Shown: positions 1 through 6,159 of the stretch, piece by piece
How positions within the stretch are numbered: position 1 is the stretch's first letter
Layout of the letters: each line of letters begins with the position of its first letter
From: an uncultured Clostridia bacterium
GTDB lineage: Bacteria > Bacillota > Clostridia > Lachnospirales > Lachnospiraceae
Length of the DNA stretch: 14,472 nt
Direction of reading: 5' to 3'
Assembly: GCA_947088195.1 (NCBI GenBank)
Contig: CAMUFS010000038.1
Span: 1-14,472, forward strand
Program-made: the position numbers and the translations under genes
The notes under the pieces: generated by a model
Database searches by the model: none
What the model saw: the letters and a program-made list of their open reading frames with translations, nothing else
What the model was told of the DNA's origin: nothing

Positions 1-1
1 C

Positions 2-26
2 TGGAATGTGATTCTTCCATTTTTTT
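2..26 (+). terminator. Weak candidate terminator of an upstream gene
   Basis: TGGAA (2-6) and TTCCA (15-19) can form a 5-bp hairpin with an 8-nt loop, followed directly by seven T residues (20-26). This would end a plus-strand transcript entering from the left of the window. The stem is short and A/T-rich, so it may be a chance match. Confidence 0.3.
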
Positions 27-117
27 ATATAGAAACAGCAAAAGAATAATTGAGAAAGGGATAGATACTATTTCTAAATATAATGATTACAGCATATGTT
101 CCATAAATAACGAATTT

Positions 118-281
118 GGACTGCCAAAAAAGTAGCAGAACCAAAGCATTGGTATCCTCAAGGAACCTATTGAAAAACGTCGGTGCTTAACGAGGTTTCT
201 TACGAGTTTAGCATCCGCTACGTTTTGAACTAAGCGGGAGCGGGGTGACGGAGGACTATAACCAATTCTCTGGGCGGATCC
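118..281 (-). ncRNA. Structured RNA core of unknown family (possibly 6S-like)
   Basis: Seen in the sequence: nested long-range pairings. The outer helix joins 118-125 to 273-281 (8 pairs, one bulged base). A second helix joins 149-160 to 251-266 (11 pairs, five-base bulge at 256-260). A short helix joins 178-181 to 247-250. Inside are two hairpins, 184-191 with 206-213 (one mismatch) and 215-219 with 233-237. The 134-154 region can alternatively form its own hairpin (ACCAA/TTGGT), which would compete with the second helix. Strand is uncertain: a T122-G276 wobble favours plus, but the only good promoter reads minus and its leader is repeated at the other end of the window. If minus, the transcript would start near 335 and run leftward through the core; no clear terminator was found. 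An elongated rod with a central bubble resembles 6S RNA, but I do not recognise family-specific sequence. A 71-codon minus frame crosses the whole core and has no good ribosome binding site. RNA nature is better supported than family or strand. Confidence 0.42.
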
Positions 282-286
282 TTCTA

Positions 287-376
287 GAATATGATTCATC
301 ACCCCACAATCACAAATAGTCTATAAGGATATTTTGTATAAAGTATATTTTATTAATATCGGATTATAAATTAATG
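287..376 (-). repeat. Inverted repeat copy A: promoter plus leader block of the structured RNA
   Basis: Read on the minus strand, this block shares with 14389-14472 (plus) the ordered elements CATTAAT, an identical 18-mer ATACTTTATACAAAATAT (329-346 here), then TTAT, TATTTGT and GAATCAT-TTC, at nearly the same spacing. Similarity continues up to the edge of the folded RNA core. Several mismatches and small gaps show the copies have diverged while the promoter and start region stayed constant. The copies are inverted and face outward from the gene cluster. Confidence 0.7.
342..370 (-). promoter_or_regulatory. Sigma-A-like promoter of the structured RNA (minus strand)
   Basis: On the minus strand a -35-like TTTATA (370-365) is followed after 17 nt by TATACT (347-342), one mismatch from the -10 consensus. 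The predicted start is near 335, at the end of the conserved 18-mer. The inverted copy at 14395-14422 has TTGTAT, 16 nt, GATACT in the same places, which supports function. The -35 boxes are only partial matches. Confidence 0.45.
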
Positions 377-406
377 CAAAAAGTTGTAAACTGATGTAAA
401 AAATGA

Positions 407-434
407 TTGACTTTGTCATGAAATATAATAAAAT
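407..434 (+). promoter_or_regulatory. Candidate promoter of the low-complexity protein gene
   Basis: TTGACT (407-412) and TAAAAT (429-434) are separated by 16 nt, each one mismatch from consensus. An overlapping TATAAT (424-429) is a perfect -10 but lacks a -35 at normal spacing. Transcription would begin near 441, downstream of the ATG codons at 403, 418 and 439, so this promoter supports the GTG start at 487. Confidence 0.45.
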
Positions 435-486
435 AAAAATGAGTATACAAGACGCCATCAGGCGGAAAAATCGGGAGGATAAAGCA

Positions 487-1098
487 GTGATTAGCAACAG
501 TGCGGATGGAAGCCGCAGCAGAGAGAATTATTCCAGAGAAAATGTTAGGCGGGAATACCGGAATACGGATGACAGGAGCAGAGACAAAGGCAGCGGCGAG
601 AGGGGGAGCTACGACAGAGGAGGTTCGGAACAGAGAAACAGGCAACCGCGTTTTCGCAGTGAAAACAGACAGGAGCGTCCTTATAACAATGAGAACAGGC
701 AGGAACGTTCCTATAGCGGCGAGAATAGGTCCGATCGCCCGTATAATAGGGAGGGAAGGCAGAACCAGAACCGCAGCTTTAATAACAACAGACCAAGAAG
801 TTCTTATATCCCAGATAAGGATAGGGAGGAAGATTCTGTAAAGAGACGGAGCGAGCCTAAGAGATCACAAGATAAGGATGCGCGCTATAAAGAACAACAA
901 CCAGATAAAATAGATATTATCAATCGACTGGAGAAGGAAAAAAAGGCGATGCAGAAGAAGGAAGAGGAAAAGAAGAAAAATTCCAAATCTGCAAGAGCTG
1001 TCTCCAAGCCAAAGAGAAGCAATAATATTGACTGGACGCGGGAATATGAAAATGATTCCTATGATGATGATGAGATGGATATGTATTTGTCACAGTAG
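487..1098 (+). CDS. Low-complexity, charged, disordered hypothetical protein
   Basis: I do not recognise a named family. From the GTG at 487 the product is 203 residues. The first two thirds are rich in Arg, Asn, Ser, Glu and Gly and include a 10-residue tandem repeat (ENRQERPYN-like). This is followed by a Lys/Glu-rich stretch likely to be helical or coiled coil (IINRLEKEKKAMQKKEEEKKK), and an acidic tail (YDDDEMDMYLSQ). No signal peptide or membrane segment is seen. Composition resembles the RNA-binding tails of bacterial DEAD-box helicases, so nucleic-acid contact is possible, but this is inference. The start was chosen because GGGAGG (473-478) lies 8 nt upstream and the likely transcript starts near 441. 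The frame is open back to ATG 439 and ATG 403, which lack ribosome binding sites; 439 is the main alternative because residues IQDAIRRKNRED look protein-like. It is closed by the hairpin at 1186-1223 and is probably monocistronic. Confidence 0.72.
   Translation: MISNSADGSRSRENYSRENVRREYRNTDDRSRDKGSGERGSYDRGGSEQRNRQPRFRSENRQERPYNNENRQERSYSGENRSDRPYNREGRQNQNRSFNNNRPRSSYIPDKDREEDSVKRRSEPKRSQDKDARYKEQQPDKIDIINRLEKEKKAMQKKEEEKKKNSKSARAVSKPKRSNNIDWTREYENDSYDDDEMDMYLSQ
661..750 (+). repeat. Three in-frame 30-nt tandem units
   Basis: Units 661-690, 691-720 and 721-750 each encode ten residues: ENRQERPYNN, ENRQERSYSG and ENRSDRPYNR. A degenerate fourth unit starts at 751 (EGRQNQNRSF). Nucleotide divergence is mostly silent or conservative, which suggests an old duplication kept for its amino acid composition. 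Confidence 0.8.
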
Positions 1099-1145
1099 TA
1101 GGCATATTGCGCGGTTTATCCAGCTTTGTAGATTGAGGAATGATA

Positions 1146-1173
1146 TTGAGTAAAATACAATTTGGCAGATAAT
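1146..1173 (+). promoter_or_regulatory. Candidate nadE promoter upstream of a hairpin
   Basis: TTGAGT (1146-1151), 16 nt, GATAAT (1168-1173). This is the best sigma-A-like match between the stop at 1098 and nadE. Transcription would start near 1180, so the terminator hairpin at 1186-1223 would lie in the nadE leader. It could be a chance match, with nadE transcribed by read-through instead. Confidence 0.3.
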
Positions 1174-1185
1174 AATAGCAATAGC

Positions 1186-1223
1186 AAAAAAGTGTTGTAG
1201 GTCTATGCCTGTAACACTTTTTT
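1186..1223 (+). terminator. Strong rho-independent terminator (or leader attenuator) before nadE
   Basis: A6-GTGTT (1186-1196) pairs perfectly with AACAC-T6 (1213-1223), extended inward by GTAGG/CCTGT (two wobble pairs) around a 6-nt loop. The total is about 16 pairs with a six-T 3' arm, and the flanking A tract makes it potentially bidirectional. It most simply ends the gene at 487-1098. It lies only 21 nt before the nadE ATG, leaving no room for a promoter between them. Confidence 0.85.
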
Positions 1224-1244
1224 CCTATCAGAGATGGAGGTTAT

Positions 1245-3149
1245 ATGGAAGGATATATTAGGGTGTCCGCTGCGACGCCAAAGATTCAGGTTGCAGATGT
1301 GGAGTATAATAAGGGAGAGATTCTTCGTTTGATGCAGGAGGCTCATAAGGATGGGACGGAGCTTCTTGTGTTTCCTGAGCTGTGTTTGACAGGGTATACC
1401 TGCGAGGATCTGTTTTTGCAGACCGCTCTTTTGGAGGAGGCAAGGAAGGCGCTTCTTTTTTTGGCAGAGCAGACAAGAGGACTTGGAATGTTAGTGTTAG
1501 TGGGACTTCCATTTGAGTGGGAGGGGGCACTTTACAATGTGGCGGGAGTTCTATATGAGGGCAAGGTACTTGGGCTGGTGCCAAAGATGCATATACCAAA
1601 TTATTCCGAGTTTTATGAGGGAAGGCATTTTACTAGAGGATTTGACAAGGCAGTGAGGGTTGAGCTTGGTGGTGAGAAAGTCTGGTTTGGCGGAAAGATT
1701 TTGTTTCGGTGTAATGGAATACCAGATTTTACGCTTGGTGTTGAGATCTGTGAAGATCTGTGGGTGGTATGTCCGCCTAGCACCTTCCATGCACTTGCTG
1801 GAGCTACTGTGATAGCAAATCTATCTGCGAGCGATGAGACGACGGGAAAGGATACTTACCGAAGCAGTCTGGTGAGCGGACAGTCAGCAAGACTTTTGTG
1901 CGCTTATGTGTATGCAGATGCCGGTGAGGGAGAGTCAAGCACCGATCTGGTGTTTTCCGCTCACAATATGATTGCGGAGAATGGCACAATGCTTGCACAA
2001 TCAGAGCGCTTTCAAAATCAAGCGGTGACGGCGGATGTTGATCTGGAGCGATTGAGAAGTGAGAGGCGGAGGATCAGTACCTTTGTGCCGGAGGGCAGGG
2101 AGAATTATGAGAGCGTGAGCTTTGATATGCCACCAAAGCAAAAGGGTCTGTTGAAGCGTTATATTGACCCTGCACCGTTTGTTCCCAATAATAAAGAGGA
2201 CAGAGATAAGCGCTGTGAAGAAATTCTGTCTATTCAGTCTATGGGACTAAAAAAGAGGCTTGCTCATACAAACTGCAAATATGCGGTGGTTGGCATATCA
2301 GGTGGGCTGGATTCGACACTTGCTCTGCTTGTCACCGTGCGCACATTTGATATGCTAGGTCTTGACAGAAAGCAGATACAGGCTGTCACAATGCCGTGTT
2401 TTGGGACGACAGATCGCACGTATCAAAATGCTTTGCTATTGGCAAAAAAGTTGGGAACGGAGCTTTTGGAGATACCTATACAGAAGGCAGTTCTTCGTCA
2501 TTTTGAGGATATTGGGCAGAGCCCAGAGCTGCATGATGTTACCTATGAGAATGGGCAGGCGAGGGAGAGGACACAGGTATTGATGGATGTGGCAAATAGA
2601 AGAAATGGCATGGTGATTGGCACGGGAGATATGTCAGAGCTGGCACTTGGATGGGCAACCTACAATGGGGATCATATGTCGATGTACGGCGTGAATGCGT
2701 CTGTGCCAAAGACTTTGGTGCGCCATCTTGTCAAGTATTATGCAGATACCTGTTCGGATAAGGAGCTTTCTTCTGTTTTGCTTGATGTTTTGGACACTCC
2801 AGTCAGCCCAGAGCTTTTGCCTCCGAAGGAGGGAGAGATCTCACAGAAAACGGAGGATATTGTGGGCCCATATGAGCTTCATGATTTCTTTTTGTATTAT
2901 ATTTTGCGTTTTGGGTATCGCCCAATGAAGATATATGGTCTGGCGCGACAGGCATTTGTGGGAATTTATGAGAAAGAGGAGATTTTAAAATGGTTGAAAT
3001 GCTTCTATAAGAGATTTTTCTCCCAGCAATTTAAGCGCTCCTGTCTTCCAGATGGACCAAAGGTGGGCTCTGTGGCAGTATCCCCAAGGGGAGACCTGCG
3101 CATGCCAAGCGATGCCTGCGCAGGACTATGGCTTCAAGAGCTTTTGTGA
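1245..3149 (+). CDS. nadE: Glutamine-dependent NAD+ synthetase (NadE)
   Basis: Final step of NAD biosynthesis: ATP-dependent amidation of nicotinic acid adenine dinucleotide, with ammonia released from glutamine. The 634-residue length fits the two-domain glutamine-using form. The N-terminal nitrilase-like glutaminase domain (about 1-270) shows the Glu-Lys-Cys triad: E45 in FPELCLTGY, K114 in VPKMHIPNYSEFYEGRHF, C169 in VEICEDLW. The C-terminal synthetase domain has the PP-loop SGGLDST (352-358) and the family block GTGDMSELALGWATYNGDHMS, followed by NASVPKTLVRHLV. GGAGG at 1236-1240 lies 4 nt before the ATG. The gene is flanked by hairpins on both sides and its downstream neighbour is convergent, so it is probably its own transcription unit. 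All expected catalytic residues are present and nothing is truncated. Confidence 0.97.
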   Translation: MEGYIRVSAATPKIQVADVEYNKGEILRLMQEAHKDGTELLVFPELCLTGYTCEDLFLQTALLEEARKALLFLAEQTRGLGMLVLVGLPFEWEGALYNVAGVLYEGKVLGLVPKMHIPNYSEFYEGRHFTRGFDKAVRVELGGEKVWFGGKILFRCNGIPDFTLGVEICEDLWVVCPPSTFHALAGATVIANLSASDETTGKDTYRSSLVSGQSARLLCAYVYADAGEGESSTDLVFSAHNMIAENGTMLAQSERFQNQAVTADVDLERLRSERRRISTFVPEGRENYESVSFDMPPKQKGLLKRYIDPAPFVPNNKEDRDKRCEEILSIQSMGLKKRLAHTNCKYAVVGISGGLDSTLALLVTVRTFDMLGLDRKQIQAVTMPCFGTTDRTYQNALLLAKKLGTELLEIPIQKAVLRHFEDIGQSPELHDVTYENGQARERTQVLMDVANRRNGMVIGTGDMSELALGWATYNGDHMSMYGVNASVPKTLVRHLVKYYADTCSDKELSSVLLDVLDTPVSPELLPPKEGEISQKTEDIVGPYELHDFFLYYILRFGYRPMKIYGLARQAFVGIYEKEEILKWLKCFYKRFFSQQFKRSCLPDGPKVGSVAVSPRGDLRMPSDACAGLWLQELL

Positions 3150-3159
3150 TAAGGATAGA

Positions 3160-3600
3160 TCAGAGAGCCTCTGCTTTTTTGAGTGCGAGGCGTATGGATT
3201 CAAGCAGGACTTGAGAGGTATATTGTGATTCTGCGGAGTATGTAACAGTATCAATGGACTGCCCGTCAAGAAGCTGGTTGCTGATATGCTCCATAACTGG
3301 CTCAAAGAGCGGGTACATGGTGGTGACAGTCTCATTTAGATTTATCAGCCGGACAGAATTGATGTGATCCTTATCTACAATTACCTCCACTTCAAGTGCT
3401 TGATCGTGAAAACAGATCGAAGAGGTATACACACCCGCCACATAGGGGCTTGTGGTTTCTGTAGAAGGATTTTCTGCTTTTTCTTTTGGAAGGAACATGA
3501 AGATAAAGAGCAGGATAAATAAAATGCCAAGCACCACAAAGATGGCAGTATAGATCAGCTCTTTCATCTGGAATACAACAATTTTTGTTTTAGCACTCAT
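3160..3600 (-). CDS. Membrane-anchored FMN_bind-like protein
   Basis: 146 residues. A short cytoplasmic N-terminus is followed by one strong hydrophobic segment (about 15-37), ending in LPKEK, so the rest (about 45-146) is probably outside the membrane. The soluble part resembles the FMN_bind fold found in RnfG/NqrC-type proteins: GVYTSS (about 56-61), strands around VEVIVDKDHINSVRLI, and a C-terminal DTVTYSAESQYTSQVLLESIRLALKKA. The usual S/T-G-A-T flavin attachment motif is replaced by SAESQYTS, so covalent FMN binding is doubtful. The ATG at 3600 has GGGGG (3609-3613) 8 nt upstream on its strand; the internal Met at residue 12 has no such site. It is convergent with nadE, with 10 nt between stop codons, and divergent from the 3697 operon. 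The gene is real; its role is unknown and the FMN_bind assignment is moderate. Confidence 0.82.
   Translation of the reverse strand: MSAKTKIVVFQMKELIYTAIFVVLGILFILLFIFMFLPKEKAENPSTETTSPYVAGVYTSSICFHDQALEVEVIVDKDHINSVRLINLNETVTTMYPLFEPVMEHISNQLLDGQSIDTVTYSAESQYTSQVLLESIRLALKKAEAL
3161..3180 (+). terminator. nadE terminator inside the convergent coding end
   Basis: CAGAG (3161-3165), loop AGC, CTCTG (3169-3173), then C and six T (3175-3180), starting 12 nt after the nadE stop. The stem is only 5 bp with a 3-nt loop, but the T tract is good. The same bases encode the last residues (KAEAL) of the minus-strand gene. Confidence 0.5.
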
Positions 3601-3650
3601 AAATGTGTCCCCCTGTTGCTTTTATTACAGAATATGAGAGGTGGACATCA

Positions 3651-3661
3651 GATAGACTATC
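3651..3661. promoter_or_regulatory. Short palindrome in the divergent intergenic region
   Basis: GATAG-A-CTATC is a perfect 11-bp palindrome in the gap between the divergent genes starting at 3600 (minus) and 3697 (plus). It overlaps a weak -10-like TATCAT (3658-3663). It could be an operator, but at this length chance is a real explanation. Confidence 0.2.
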
Positions 3662-3696
3662 ATATGCGCAAAGGTGGCGCAGAAGTGAGGAGATAT

Positions 3697-4563
3697 ATGG
3701 AGATTAGCCAGTTTTACGAACGTTTGGACAGCCTGTTTGCCACGGGACAGATCGATCGGGTCGAAGAATTGCTAAAGGATAGCAAGGAACAGGCAGAGAA
3801 AGCGCAGGATATGGAATCGCTGCTTGTCATATTAAATGAAAGCATGGGGTATCACCGCAGTGTAGGGAGCCGTGAGGCTGTGAAGGAGGCGGAGGCGGCG
3901 ATTGCTCTGACGGGTCGCATGGAACTTGCCGGAACTGTGCACGAGGGCACAACTTGGTTAAATGCCGCCACGGTATATCGTGCTTTTGGTATGTTGGAGG
4001 AAGCCGAGGATTGGTACAAAAAGGTATTAGAGATTTATAAAAAGGAGCTTGAGGCGGAGGATATGCGGCTTGCCAGCTTGTATAATAACCTAAGCTCGCT
4101 GTATGCCGATAAGGAGGAATTTTCGCAGGCGATTGATGCACTTTTTATGGCACTTGCTATTCTGGAAAAGAAGAGTGGGACAGAGATAGAGCGGGCGGTT
4201 AGCTTTACGAATCTCACAATCAATTACTTGAGAGATAATCAGATAGAAAAAGCGGAGGAGGCCATAGAACAGGCACTCTCCTTATTTGAATCACAGCCGG
4301 GTGAGCGAGATGCCCATTATGGTATGGCGCTTGCAGGAAAGGCAGAAATTCATTTTGTAAAGAGAGAATATCTGGATGCCATTTTAATCTATAAACAGGC
4401 GTTAGAGGAGATAAGGCGCTGTTATGGGGAATCTTTGACATATGCGGCAGCACTGGAAAATTGTGCCCATATTTGTATGACGGCGGGCTACACGGAGGAT
4501 GCACAGCCGCTTTTCGCTCACGCTGCGCAGATAAAAGAATTATATAAGGGGGCAGGAGAATGA
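3697..4563 (+). CDS. Tetratricopeptide repeat protein, first gene of the addBA operon
   Basis: 288 residues from the ATG at 3697, chosen because GTGAGGAG (3685-3692) lies 4 nt upstream; the frame is open further upstream but without start signals. It is entirely helical with at least five TPR-like units at about residues 86-118 (AATVYRAFGMLEEAEDWYKK), 128-158, 168-199, 210-243 and 249-281. The N-terminal 80 residues are helical and may hold degenerate repeats. There is no signal peptide or membrane segment, so it is cytoplasmic. TPR arrays bind protein partners; a natural candidate is the product of the next gene, whose start overlaps this stop by 4 nt (ATGA), indicating translational coupling. 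No enzymatic motif is seen. The specific function is unknown. Confidence 0.92.
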   Translation: MEISQFYERLDSLFATGQIDRVEELLKDSKEQAEKAQDMESLLVILNESMGYHRSVGSREAVKEAEAAIALTGRMELAGTVHEGTTWLNAATVYRAFGMLEEAEDWYKKVLEIYKKELEAEDMRLASLYNNLSSLYADKEEFSQAIDALFMALAILEKKSGTEIERAVSFTNLTINYLRDNQIEKAEEAIEQALSLFESQPGERDAHYGMALAGKAEIHFVKREYLDAILIYKQALEEIRRCYGESLTYAAALENCAHICMTAGYTEDAQPLFAHAAQIKELYKGAGE

Positions 4564-5477
4564 AGGGACTTGCACTCTCGGAAGCATATTATAGAGAGGT
4601 TGGGAAGCCATGGCTTCTAAAAAATTTTGCAGAATATAAGGATAGAATCTGTGCAGGGCTTGTGGGGCAGGGTTCGGAGTGCTTTGGTTTTGACGATGAA
4701 TTATCCAGAGATCATGATTTTGGTCCGTCTTTTTGTCTGTGGCTTTCCGAGGAGGACTACCGCGCGGTGGGCAGAGAGATGGCGGAGGGGTACCGTGCTC
4801 TTCCGGGAGAGTTTATGGGGTTTTCAAAGCGCGACATCTCCCCGCACGGTGACGGGCGTGTGGGTGTATTGGAGACAAAAAGCTTTTATCAGGGGATGAT
4901 AGGAGGAGCAAAGGCGCCAGATACGTTGATGGACTGGCTGTTTCTGCCGGAGCCTTATCTTGCCATGGCAACGAATGGAGCTGTATTTGAAGATCCTTAT
5001 GGGGAATTTTCGGCGGTGAGAAAGGAGCTGCTGGATTTTTATCCAGAGGATGTGCGAATCAAGAAGATTGCAGCTAGAGCGGCGACAATGGCACAGAGCG
5101 GGCAGTATAATTATGCAAGATGTCTTCGTCGGGGCGAGGTGGTGGCAGCGGCACTTGCATTGGATGAATTTGTGCGGGCAGGTATCTCTATGGTATATCT
5201 GTTGAATCGTGTCTATATGCCGTTTTATAAGTGGATGCACAGGGGGATGGAGAAGCTTTTGATACTCTCTGATCTGAAGGAGGAGTTTCAACTGCTGATT
5301 TCTGTGGAGGATAGGCGAAAGGATCGGATAGAGAAGATATGTGACAGGATAAAAGAAGAACTGCGAAGGCAAGGACTTACCGATGGAACAGATGGATTCT
5401 TGGAAAATCATGTGCCATGTATTATGGCAAAAATACAAGATCCTGTGATAAGATGCTTGCCAGAGATGCAGGGGTAG
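4560..5477 (+). CDS. DUF4037 protein with nucleotidyltransferase-like N-terminus
   Basis: 305 residues. The N-terminal part carries G38-S39 (LVGQGSECFGFDDEL) followed 12 residues later by D51-H-D53 in SRDHDFG. This matches the hG[GS]...[DE]h[DE] active-site pattern of the polymerase-beta-like nucleotidyltransferase fold. The second half matches my memory of DUF4037: NGAVFEDPYGEFSAVRKELLDFYPEDV, then QYNYARCLRRGE and LLNRVYMPFYKWMHR. A third catalytic acid could not be assigned. Substrate is unknown; transfer of a nucleotide to a protein, RNA or small molecule are all possible. The ATG at 4560 overlaps the TPR stop (ATGA), with AAGGGGG (4546-4552) 7 nt upstream. DUF4125 follows after 21 nt, a pairing I recall from related Clostridia. 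Family is fairly sure; enzymatic activity is inference. Confidence 0.9.
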   Translation: MKGLALSEAYYREVGKPWLLKNFAEYKDRICAGLVGQGSECFGFDDELSRDHDFGPSFCLWLSEEDYRAVGREMAEGYRALPGEFMGFSKRDISPHGDGRVGVLETKSFYQGMIGGAKAPDTLMDWLFLPEPYLAMATNGAVFEDPYGEFSAVRKELLDFYPEDVRIKKIAARAATMAQSGQYNYARCLRRGEVVAAALALDEFVRAGISMVYLLNRVYMPFYKWMHRGMEKLLILSDLKEEFQLLISVEDRRKDRIEKICDRIKEELRRQGLTDGTDGFLENHVPCIMAKIQDPVIRCLPEMQG

Positions 5478-5498
5478 GAAAAGAGGAAGGAGAGAAGA

Positions 5499-6143
5499 AT
5501 GGAAGAGCTGATAAACCAGATTATTGAGTTGGAGTGGGAGTTTTTTCAGAATACAAAAAATGAGGGAGGAACCGCATCCTGTCAGGAAGATTATGATACA
5601 TTTGTGATTATGAGAACAGCGCAGTTTTCCTGCTTTTCCAAGGAACTTTTGCAAGGCTGGCTAAAGGATCTGCAGAAGGCAGAGGCGGAGGGCAGAAATC
5701 TAATTGCGGAGAAATATGCGAGGATGATGGAGAGCACAGCGCCAGAGCAATACAGGGAGCTTGCGCCTTATCTTGTGCAGCACAATGCCAAGAGACAGGA
5801 AATCACGGAGGAGATTATTAAGCTTCAGGTGGAGTGGCTTTTGGAATGTCAAGAAAAATATCCTGATGTTATCGCTAAGGCGCGTTCCATCCGCACAAGT
5901 GAAGATACGCCCTATAACACTTCCGCTGAGACATATCTTCGGGGAGAGCTTGGCACATATTCGGATGATACTTTGCTGTGTTATGGGCGTTATGTGGTTT
6001 CGCTGAAAAAAGAGGGGCGTAATTTAAATGAGATGATATTTGAAAAACAGGTAAAAAGTTATGGCTATTTGTCATTGGAGGACGCACAAAAGAAAGAGGC
6101 AGATCGTATGGCAGTGCCTTTTTCTAAAGACAGCGTGATCTAG
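5499..6143 (+). CDS. DUF4125 family protein
   Basis: 214 residues, cytoplasmic, mostly helical. The conserved N-terminal block is visible: IIELEWEFFQNTKNEGGTASCQ (residues 8-29), then EDYDTFVIMRTAQFSCF, as I recall for DUF4125. Many conserved polar and aromatic residues sit there (E12, W13, N21, C28, Q29, D31, R39), which could form a binding site, but no known catalytic motif is recognisable. The C-terminal half includes RSIRTSEDTPYNTSAETYLRGELGTYS. AAGGAGAG lies just upstream of the ATG, 21 nt after the DUF4037 stop; addB starts 16 nt after its stop. Function unknown. Its constant partnership with DUF4037 suggests the two act in one pathway. Confidence 0.88.
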   Translation: MEELINQIIELEWEFFQNTKNEGGTASCQEDYDTFVIMRTAQFSCFSKELLQGWLKDLQKAEAEGRNLIAEKYARMMESTAPEQYRELAPYLVQHNAKRQEITEEIIKLQVEWLLECQEKYPDVIAKARSIRTSEDTPYNTSAETYLRGELGTYSDDTLLCYGRYVVSLKKEGRNLNEMIFEKQVKSYGYLSLEDAQKKEADRMAVPFSKDSVI

Positions 6144-6159
6144 AAGCTAGGAGGGGAGT

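Noticed and set aside
79..84. TATAAT as a plus-strand promoter for the structured RNA
   Set aside because: No -35 box lies at normal spacing; the nearest TTGAGA (50-55) is 23 nt away.
87..302. 71-codon minus-strand frame across the left intergenic region
   Set aside because: It covers the whole structured RNA core, has no convincing ribosome binding site and no recognisable domain. The base pairing explains the sequence better, though a leader peptide cannot be excluded.
500..841. 113-codon plus-strand frame overlapping the low-complexity gene
   Set aside because: Alternate frame of a purine-rich repetitive gene; it ends without a domain and the 487-1098 frame has the better start and terminator.
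3616..3696. TTG-started N-terminal extension of the TPR protein
   Set aside because: The extra 27 residues lie in the divergent promoter region and have no start signal, while ATG 3697 has GTGAGGAG 4 nt upstream.
4824..5654. 276-codon minus-strand frame antisense to the DUF4037 and DUF4125 genes
   Set aside because: It lies opposite two recognisable genes, its His/Cys/Leu/Ile-rich composition is that of a shadow frame, and no start signal was seen.
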